Assembly (NCBI GenBank): GCA_910583925.1
Contig: CAJTZJ010000025.1
Coordinates: forward strand, 1 to 10,611
Direction of reading: 5' to 3'
DNA from: an uncultured Eubacterium sp.
GTDB lineage: Bacteria; Bacillota; Clostridia; Oscillospirales; Acutalibacteraceae
DNA: 10,611 nt
Shown: positions 5,235 through 10,611 of the stretch, one piece after another
Numbering within the stretch: position 1 is the first letter of the stretch
How the letters are laid out: every line of letters starts with the position of its first letter
The notes under the pieces: model-generated
The model's database searches: none
What the model was told of the DNA's origin: nothing
What the model saw: the letters and a program-made list of their open reading frames with translations, nothing else
Program-made: the position numbers and the translations under genes

Positions 5235-5344
5235 GCGGGGCTATTTGGTTAGTGTTTTAGGGCTATTTGGTTAGTGTTTTAGGGCTATTTGGTTAGTGTT
5301 TTAGGGCTATTTGGTTAGTGTTTTAGGGCTATTGGTTATTAAAT
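5235..5344 (+). repeat. Complete iteron array of the replication origin
   Basis: Five tandem 22-bp units start at 5235, 5257, 5279, 5301 and 5323. The middle three are perfect. The first has GCG in place of the leading TTA. The last lacks one T and diverges after GGTTA. A period of 22 bp places Rep on one face of the helix at every second turn. The uninterrupted 22-bp periodicity runs from 5238 to 5333, 96 bp. Confidence 0.93.
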
Positions 5345-5346
5345 AT

Positions 5347-5375
5347 TTGACATACTTACCAAATTGATGTATGCT
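5347..5375 (+). promoter_or_regulatory. rep promoter, second copy
   Basis: TTGACA (5347-5352), a 17-bp spacer and TATGCT (5370-5375) repeat the promoter at 69-97. Here the complete iteron array and AT-rich tract are present upstream. Confidence 0.82.
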
Positions 5376-5406
5376 AGAAAATATAAGGGAAGGGAGGGTG
5401 TACAAA

Positions 5407-6282
5407 ATGAAAAATGAGGTGGTAAAATTTGATAACGAAATTAACAAAATTAGTTTTCAAAAATTCAATCAATCTGACTTAGATATTTTTATGAAAATTT
5501 GCATGGAAGTGTGTGAAAAAGGCATAGATACAGTGGAAGTGCCTTTTTCAGAAATTAAAGATAGTATCAAGTATGATGGAAAAAGTAAAAAGCAATTTAT
5601 AGAGATGTTGCTTCAATTCTGTCAAAAAATCGGCACCATAAGAATACGTGATATAGACGGAGAAACAGCAATTATTTGTTTATTTACGAAAATGAAACCA
5701 ATCAAAAGCAAGGAAATTTTGCAAATCAAAGTAAACAAAGAAAATGCTCATTACTTTAATGATCTTAAAAAAGCGTTTACAACTGTTGGGTTCAAAGAAA
5801 TTATTAGCATGAGTAGTAAATATTCAAAAAATCTTTACAGGTTGCTTATGCAATGGCGAACAAAAGGGCATTGTCCAACGGAACATGAGGATAAATATTT
5901 TACGGTTGAGGAGATAAGGTTTTATCTTGATACTCCAGATTATGATATTAAATTTATTAAAAAATTTATACTTGATCCGGCTGTAGCTGAAATTAATGAA
6001 AAGGGTACACTAGAAAATGTGGTTTTAAATGTACATAAAGCAAAGAAAAGGGGGGCGCCTGTGGTTGGATATTCTTTCAACTTTGAACAACAAAAGAAGC
6101 TGAGTACAGAGCAAAAACAGACAATTGAGTGTAAGAAAAATAATACAGGAACAAAGAAAAATATGAAAAATAAGTTTAACGATTTTCCGCAAAATGAGTA
6201 TGATTTTGATAAGTTGGAAGAAAAATTGTTGAGCAATAAAGGGGATGAAAAGATTGTATTACATGTTAAAAAATATCAATAG
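5407..6282 (+). CDS. rep: Rep_3-family replication initiator, second copy
   Basis: This protein is identical to the one encoded at 129-1004. It is the copy with its full origin in the window: AT-rich tract, five iterons, promoter and gene in that order. ATG 5407 is chosen over the in-frame ATG at 5371, which lies within the -10 box, and has AGGGAGGG at 5391-5398. If the dimer is real, the molecule has two initiator genes and two origins. Confidence 0.92.
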   Translation: MKNEVVKFDNEINKISFQKFNQSDLDIFMKICMEVCEKGIDTVEVPFSEIKDSIKYDGKSKKQFIEMLLQFCQKIGTIRIRDIDGETAIICLFTKMKPIKSKEILQIKVNKENAHYFNDLKKAFTTVGFKEIISMSSKYSKNLYRLLMQWRTKGHCPTEHEDKYFTVEEIRFYLDTPDYDIKFIKKFILDPAVAEINEKGTLENVVLNVHKAKKRGAPVVGYSFNFEQQKKLSTEQKQTIECKKNNTGTKKNMKNKFNDFPQNEYDFDKLEEKLLSNKGDEKIVLHVKKYQ

Positions 6283-6341
6283 GAAAAACAAATATGAAAT
6301 ATTTTTTGGACTGAAATTTTAAATAATTTTTTTGATTTTAG

Positions 6342-6371
6342 AGAATTCTGTAAAAACAGAGTTCTTTTTTT
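6342..6371 (+). terminator. Terminator after rep, second copy
   Basis: The same ten-pair stem, AAAA loop and seven-T tail as at 1064-1093 separate the second rep copy from the 380-aa gene. Confidence 0.85.
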
Positions 6372-6554
6372 GTGTTCAAAAGTGAAAGTGAATATTTTTA
6401 GGAAAATTTAAATTTTAGTAGAAAAAATAAATAGGAAGAAAATCTATAAAATACTTTATTCAAAATTTGCAAACAAATGAGCAATGCAAAAAGAGAAAAA
6501 GATAATGTAAGGATATGTGATAGTGCAAATATTAAATTTAGGAGGATTTAAAAA

Positions 6555-7697
6555 TTGATTATCGAAGAAAAAAAGGCACTATTAGATAGATGTATGTTTT
6601 CTGAAATTTGGCTTGATAGCATTGATGAACAAAGTATTGAGGAACTTATAAAGCAAAAAGTTATTAAAAGGATAGTGAACGAAGATGGCGAGATTTACTA
6701 TTCAGTTTATGCGAATGAACAAGAGTATGTATATCACAGTAGCTATAATGATGTTGTCAAAGGATTTGGAACATTACAAACAACAGTAGAAAATAATGGG
6801 TTTGGAAATCTGAACTGCTATTCAATGGAAGAATACAAAAGACGATTAGAGCAGATAAAAAGCTTGATTGCACAAAAAGGTATTCATGTTGATGTCAGCA
6901 ATCCAACAGTGAGTAAAATGGAAATCAATCGAACTTTTAGACTTGATGGCGAAATGCCAAGCTATGAAAGAGTTATTGATTTGATAATGGCACTATTGCC
7001 AGGCAATACGAAATTGAGTACAACGTCAGAATTTGCGAACAAGGAAAAAGGCAATATTGATAAAAATACATTTTATGCTACTAGCAAGCAAACAAGCAAG
7101 TCTAAATGTTATTTGGCTATGAAGTGGTACAACAAGACAAAAGAGTTGAAAGCTCATTACAGAATTATACTTGATGAAAACTATATAAGGCTTGAATTTA
7201 CTCTTTACGGTGCGAAAAAAATCAAAAAGGAACTGGGAACAAATAAATTTAATGAGTTATCAGACCAAAAAATAAATGAATGGTTTGATAAAAAAGTTAA
7301 AAATTGGATAAAAGAGCCAGTTGAAAAATGGAAAAAAAAGCAACAGAAAAAGGTGTTCCAGATCATGAACGAATGTAAAAAGGCAGATGGTTATAAATGG
7401 GTAAATAAGTGTATCACACGATTATTGAATGAGGAAATACAAACAAGAAATGGACATAAGCCATTAATTTTAGATATCGAGGAAGTGATACCACTTGTAA
7501 ATGAATTATACCCAAATGGAGACAAACGCAAGAGAACCAAGTCAGCGTTTAGGAAGATTGCTAAAGAGGATGCAAGTAATGTCACTAATAGAGACGATTT
7601 GAAATTACAAGAACTTCTTGAAAAGCTGATGGCAAAAGACACAAAAGTTGGAATTGTAGGAGTGCTAAAAAATCGCACCACTAAAAATATAGCATAA
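6555..7697 (+). CDS. Putative gene II/X-like replication protein, second copy
   Basis: Identical to the 380-aa product at 1277-2419, again with a TTG start nine bases after AGGAGG (6540-6545). The perfect preservation of this long frame between copies says nothing about selection, because the copies are identical throughout. Its function remains a weak assignment based on the Y-N-K-T-K-E and R-L-E-F motifs. Confidence 0.6.
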   Translation: MIIEEKKALLDRCMFSEIWLDSIDEQSIEELIKQKVIKRIVNEDGEIYYSVYANEQEYVYHSSYNDVVKGFGTLQTTVENNGFGNLNCYSMEEYKRRLEQIKSLIAQKGIHVDVSNPTVSKMEINRTFRLDGEMPSYERVIDLIMALLPGNTKLSTTSEFANKEKGNIDKNTFYATSKQTSKSKCYLAMKWYNKTKELKAHYRIILDENYIRLEFTLYGAKKIKKELGTNKFNELSDQKINEWFDKKVKNWIKEPVEKWKKKQQKKVFQIMNECKKADGYKWVNKCITRLLNEEIQTRNGHKPLILDIEEVIPLVNELYPNGDKRKRTKSAFRKIAKEDASNVTNRDDLKLQELLEKLMAKDTKVGIVGVLKNRTTKNIA

Positions 7698-8017
7698 TAG
7701 CTTGAAACCATTGAAAAATTGGGATTTTTGATTGATGTATGGCAGATTTTACTTGAAATCACGTCTATATAACAATCGGGAACGTAACACTTAAATGATT
7801 AAATCACTAACACATATCTTTACAATGAATTTTTAGAGAAACCCAACACGCAAAAAAGAGAATATACAATAGGACACGACCAAAACATCAAATATAAATC
7901 AATACAAATGTGACCAGACCTATATTATTTTTGTGTGTAGTTAGGTCATTTAATTACATAAGACAATATATTCATTTTTTTTACCGAACCTAAACTTAAA
8001 AATATCAAAGCCGAAAA

Positions 8018-8033
8018 CCCTTGATTTTACTAG
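8018..8033 (+). repeat. 16-bp direct repeat, second unit, distal copy
   Basis: CCCTTGATTTTACTAG again, matching 2740-2755, 5215-5230 and 10493-10508. Confidence 0.75.
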
Positions 8034-8152
8034 ATTTTTTGATTTACTGGAAGATTTCACAGACCATTTGAAAAGCCATGAACCCCTTGAAAATAGAGCA
8101 TTTTACCGAACACCATAAATATTTTCTCAATTTATAGTAATATCAAATAATT

Positions 8153-8200
8153 AAAAAGCATCAGAAATCCTTGAAAACTAAGGCTTTTTGATGCTTTTTT
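8153..8200. terminator. Bidirectional terminator, second copy
   Basis: The same 11-bp perfect outer stem and CCTT/AAGG inner stem as at 2875-2922, flanked by A and T runs, between the convergent 380-aa gene and XRE gene. Confidence 0.88.
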
Positions 8201-8403
8201 CTTCCCTATAATCCATATATACCGAACTATCATTTTTAGATGTACACTTTTAAAATATTAGAATAGCAGCAGAACATAAGAACCATTAAAAAGTATTGAA
8301 TTTCCTAATGTTTTGTGATGTACTGACAGACCTACACAACATATTCTCCTGATATATTCCGAACCAATACCGAACACTATAATATAAAACAGTATTTAAT
8401 ACT

Positions 8404-8661
8404 TTATTCTGTCTTATTCTCTGCACCTTTTTCTACTAACAGTTCTTCCATATGCATATTAAACAGCTTACTTAGCATATACAGATTATCTACTGATGGA
8501 AGTGTAGTTCCACGTATCCATCTATATATGGACTGTGGACATGATAAATGTAGAATCTCCTGTACTTCTCTTACACTATATCCATTTGTGAACATTACGC
8601 TATGTAGTCTCTGCCCTGACCGAACAAGATCTAATGATGTAAATATTATTTTCTTTTCCAT
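8404..8661 (-). CDS. XRE-type regulator, second copy
   Basis: Identical to the 85-aa protein at 3126-3383, with the same divergent arrangement to the RHH gene. The reading frame contains one of the CCGAAC motifs on the plus strand (8620). Confidence 0.85.
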   Translation of the reverse strand: MEKKIIFTSLDLVRSGQRLHSVMFTNGYSVREVQEILHLSCPQSIYRWIRGTTLPSVDNLYMLSKLFNMHMEELLVEKGAENKTE

Positions 8662-8695
8662 ACAATTCCTTCTTTCATATAATAGTTATATAACC

Positions 8696-8724
8696 AATAT
8701 ATAACTATTATATAATCGTGTCAA
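8696..8724 (-). promoter_or_regulatory. XRE promoter, second copy
   Basis: Minus-strand TTGACA (8724-8719), 17 bp, TATATT (8701-8696), overlapped by the long inverted repeat. Confidence 0.8.
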
Positions 8725-8741
8725 TACAAAAGTTATATAAC

Positions 8742-8770
8742 TTGCTTATAACTTTTATATATGATATAGT
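8742..8770 (+). promoter_or_regulatory. RHH promoter, second copy
   Basis: TTGCTT (8742-8747), 17 bp, TATAGT (8765-8770) with the TG of an extended -10 at 8762-8763. Confidence 0.78.
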
Positions 8771-8791
8771 TATAAAAAAGGAGTTGATAAC

Positions 8792-8977
8792 ATGACAGTA
8801 TCAAAGGACAAAACAGGTGTGTTAATAAACATGGATAAAACATTGAAAAAAGAATTAGAACAATTAGCAAAAGCAGATGGGCGCTCGTTAACCAATTATA
8901 TTATTAATGTACTTAAAATTCATGTTATAGATATTCACAATAAAAATGAACAAAATTCATTACAACATAAATCTTGA
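8792..8977 (+). CDS. Ribbon-helix-helix protein, second copy
   Basis: Identical to the 61-aa protein at 3514-3699, with AAGGAG at 8778-8783. It is the only short basic RHH protein in the unit and the best candidate for copy-number or plasmid-maintenance regulation, although the sequence does not prove which. Confidence 0.85.
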   Translation: MTVSKDKTGVLINMDKTLKKELEQLAKADGRSLTNYIINVLKIHVIDIHNKNEQNSLQHKS

Positions 8978-9155
8978 TTTAACCCATAAATCAAAAGAAC
9001 AGGCAATGTTATGTAAAATTAAACTAACCTTTCGATTACATATCTGTTTATAAAAAATAAAACGAAGTATTAATTTACAAATGAGGCACGACAAGAATAG
9101 AACTATTAGAAATGATATTCTGAAAGACAAAGAAATAAAAATAATATAAATAATT

Positions 9156-9198
9156 AAAAGTTATGCAATTATAGAATATATAATTATATAACTTTTTT
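9156..9198 (+). promoter_or_regulatory. Nested operator-like hairpin, second copy
   Basis: AAAAGTTAT (9156-9164) with ATAACTTTT (9188-9196), enclosing AATTATA/TATAATT, then a T-run. It is the same as 3878-3920. Confidence 0.5.
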
Positions 9199-9207
9199 AT
9201 TTATTGC

Positions 9208-9262
9208 TAAAAGTGTCAAAATAACATATTATAAAAATGTTTTTAATAAAAGTGTCAAAATA
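9208..9262 (+). repeat. 16-bp direct repeats before recombinase, second copy
   Basis: TAAAAGTGTCAAAATA at 9208-9223 and 9247-9262, as at 3930-3984. Confidence 0.6.
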
Positions 9263-9264
9263 TA

Positions 9265-9293
9265 TTGACTAATAGTTTATTTGATAGTATAGT
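9265..9293 (+). promoter_or_regulatory. Serine recombinase promoter, second copy
   Basis: TTGACT (9265-9270), 17 bp, TATAGT (9288-9293), with the inverted-repeat left arm in the spacer. Confidence 0.8.
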
Positions 9294-9313
9294 AAAACCA
9301 TCAAATAAACTAT
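9272..9313. repeat. 14-bp inverted repeat, second copy
   Basis: Arms 9272-9285 and 9300-9313. In the dimer this site lies in direct orientation to 3994-4035, which is the geometry a resolvase would act on to give monomers. Confidence 0.7.
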
Positions 9314-9349
9314 AGTTAAAATGATAGTTTTGGAAAGGTGGTATTTATT

Positions 9350-10021
9350 ATGTGTAATGTATACAGCTATATGAGAATCAGTACAGAAGAAGAAAGAGGA
9401 TTACAGAAATTTACAAGGCAGGAAAACGCATTACAGAAATATGCAAAAGAAAATGACATTGAATATCTATTAGAGTTTAGAGAGGACAAAAGCGGTAAGA
9501 ACTTCATGGAGCGCAAGCAATGGCAGAAGTTGGAAAGCATATTACAGCCAGGAGATACTATAATATTCAAAGATATATGTAGATTTACAAGGCAAGCTGA
9601 ACAAGGATATATAAAATATATGGAATTGTTAAACAAGGGAATTGAATTGATATTCATTGATAATCAGACAATAAGCACACCATATATAAAACAATTACTG
9701 AACATAGCAAAAGAACAAAACCTAGTAGCAAAAACAAGCCTTGAAAGCACAGTGAAATTATTACTTATAGTGGAACTGGACAGAGCAGAGCAGGAAAGAG
9801 CCATCACAGTACAAAGAATCAAAGACGGAATCAAGGCAAGCGACAAAAAAAGTGGTAGACCAATAGGCAAGCTGGACAAGATAACAGACGAATTAAAAGC
9901 CGATATACAGTTATTCTTGACCGATAGAACAATAAAACAAGTTGACCTGATGGAAAAACATGGAATCAGCCGAAACACATTAAAGAAGTATGTGGAACTT
10001 GCTAAAGCAGGCGAGTTATAA
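9350..10021 (+). CDS. Small serine recombinase, second copy
   Basis: Identical to the 223-aa protein at 4072-4743, with all catalytic arginines and Ser11 intact, so nothing in the gene explains a failure to resolve the dimer. ATG 9350 has AAAGGTGG at 9334-9341; the in-frame GTG at 9338 falls within that site. Confidence 0.92.
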   Translation: MCNVYSYMRISTEEERGLQKFTRQENALQKYAKENDIEYLLEFREDKSGKNFMERKQWQKLESILQPGDTIIFKDICRFTRQAEQGYIKYMELLNKGIELIFIDNQTISTPYIKQLLNIAKEQNLVAKTSLESTVKLLLIVELDRAEQERAITVQRIKDGIKASDKKSGRPIGKLDKITDELKADIQLFLTDRTIKQVDLMEKHGISRNTLKKYVELAKAGEL

Positions 10022-10030
10022 AAAATAGAT

Positions 10031-10057
10031 AGGTGGTGTAACAATGCCACCTTTTTT
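10031..10057 (+). terminator. Terminator-like hairpin, second copy
   Basis: AGGTGGTG (10031-10038) with TGCCACCT (10045-10052) and six T residues, as at 4753-4779. Confidence 0.72.
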
Positions 10058-10220
10058 ATTTATGTCATTAGCAGGATATGAAGGTATGGGGGTATATTAC
10101 ATATTATTTTTTTTAATACTTTTTGTAAAGAGTGCTATATATTCTCTGTACATATCGAAGCTATTTTTTTTATGCTTGAAATATTGGTTTTATTTTATGC
10201 CCTTTCTAATATGTCTATAA
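10044..10220 (+). CDS. Possible 58-aa hydrophobic protein, second copy
   Basis: The same frame as 4766-4942, with AGGTGG at 10031-10036. Support is limited to the ribosome site, its spacing and an open hydrophobic frame. Confidence 0.38.
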   Translation: MPPFLFMSLAGYEGMGVYYILFFLILFVKSAIYSLYISKLFFLCLKYWFYFMPFLICL

Positions 10221-10512
10221 ATTCATATAAGCCTTAATTTGGGCTTAAATTTGTTTTAGGGTAGTTTTATATATCCTTGCCATCTAAAATGGCTTAAATC
10301 GGCTTATACGATTATTTAAAGATATATTTATTTGATTATAATTATAATTTGTTTATTTAGAATTAAAGTGTTATAAAAATATATTTTTTTATAAACAAGC
10401 AAATTTATAAAAAATATTAAATTTTATATTTTTTGGCTGAAAGCCTTTTTATATATTTTTAAATATATTTTAATACTTTTAGGCAAATTTTGCCCTTGAT
10501 TTTACTAGGGTT
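10221..10512. other. Origin-proximal AT-rich region, second copy
   Basis: Repeats 4943-5234; the most AT-rich tract is 10319-10438. The 16-bp repeat recurs at 10493-10508. Confidence 0.7.
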
Positions 10513-10611
10513 GCGGGGCTATTTGGTTAGTGTTTTAGGGCTATTTGGTTAGTGTTTTAGGGCTATTTGGTTAGTGTTTTAGGGCTATTTGGTTAGTGTT
10601 TTAGGGCTATT
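10513..10611 (+). repeat. Iteron array, cut by window end
   Basis: The degenerate first iteron (10513-10534), three perfect iterons (10535, 10557, 10579) and 11 bases of the next. Joined to position 1 through the 55-bp overlap, it restores a five-unit array equal to the central one. Confidence 0.93.
10557..10611. repeat. 55-bp terminal overlap with window start
   Basis: These bases are identical to positions 1-55: two perfect iterons plus the first 11 bases of the next. Such an end overlap is what a k-mer assembler leaves when it closes a circle, and 55 is a commonly used k. Removing it leaves 10,556 bp, exactly twice 5,278. Confidence 0.9.

Larger units (their letters stand above)
1..5278. 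repeat. Plasmid unit, first copy
   Basis: Every gene and every intergenic landmark in this stretch recurs at +5278 with the same sequence wherever I compared the two copies. All five main proteins are identical between copies. The copy begins exactly on the boundary of the third iteron of the origin, so its upstream AT-rich tract and first two iterons lie at its far end, just before 5279. It is best read as one complete circular plasmid opened inside the iteron array. Confidence 0.97.
7698..8403. other. Gene-free region, second copy
   Basis: Repeats 2420-3125: CCGAAC motifs at 7984, 8106, 8222, 8359 and 8370, the inverted pair at 7917-7922 and 7942-7947, the 16-bp repeat and the bidirectional hairpin. 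No gene is visible. Confidence 0.6.
8677..8774. promoter_or_regulatory. Divergent operator cluster, second copy
   Basis: Six AGTTATA half-sites (8684, 8731, 8768 on plus; 8700, 8736, 8747 on minus) form the same three palindromes: 8677-8692 with 8698-8713, 8730-8743, and 8728-8737 with 8747-8756. Confidence 0.82.
8978..9349. other. AT-rich leader before recombinase, second copy
   Basis: Repeats 3700-4071. It is gene-free, and its structured half begins at 9156. Confidence 0.6.
5279..10556. repeat. Plasmid unit, second copy
   Basis: This is a direct, same-orientation repeat of 1-5278. I found no substitution or indel in the regions compared, including intergenic DNA where drift would show first. 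The junction at 5278/5279 lies between two perfect iterons, so it is seamless and leaves no scar or target duplication. Confidence 0.97.

Overview
The window is a head-to-tail tandem of one 5,278-bp unit. Positions 1-5278 repeat at 5279-10556, and a further 55 bases (10557-10611) repeat the first 55. Joining the ends through that overlap gives a circle of exactly two units. The simplest reading is a small circular cryptic plasmid seen as a dimer, either a real multimer or a doubled assembly. The DNA is very AT-rich, with AGA-type arginine codons, strong purine-rich ribosome binding sites and good sigma-A-type promoters. The XRE regulator and the serine recombinase look like proteins of gut Clostridia (Lachnospiraceae-like), so a low-GC Firmicute host is most likely. 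A Fusobacterium-type host cannot be excluded. This host call rests on remembered family resemblance, not on a search.

Layout of one unit, in plasmid order starting at the central origin: an AT-rich tract (5041-5160) and a 22-bp iteron array (5235-5344); a promoter and a Rep_3-family initiator gene (5407-6282) closed by a terminator; a 380-aa gene resembling phage/plasmid gene II/X-type replication proteins (6555-7697); about 700 bp without genes, holding a strong bidirectional terminator and repeated CCGAAC motifs; a minus-strand XRE regulator (8404-8661) divergent from a ribbon-helix-helix protein (8792-8977), with palindromic AGTTATA sites over both promoters; a repeat-rich leader; a small serine recombinase (9350-10021); and a possible 58-aa hydrophobic peptide (10044-10220) that starts inside a terminator-like hairpin.

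Proposed working: the Rep_3 protein binds the iterons and starts theta replication, and probably limits its own promoter, which abuts the last iteron. The second Rep-like protein may give an alternative or accessory replication mode. The XRE and RHH proteins form a divergent regulatory switch, and a similar operator-like element lies upstream of the recombinase. The recombinase, whose promoter is embedded in a 14-bp inverted repeat, probably resolves multimers or inverts DNA. No relaxase, ParA-type partition gene, resistance gene, tRNA, rRNA, CRISPR array or insertion sequence was recognised.
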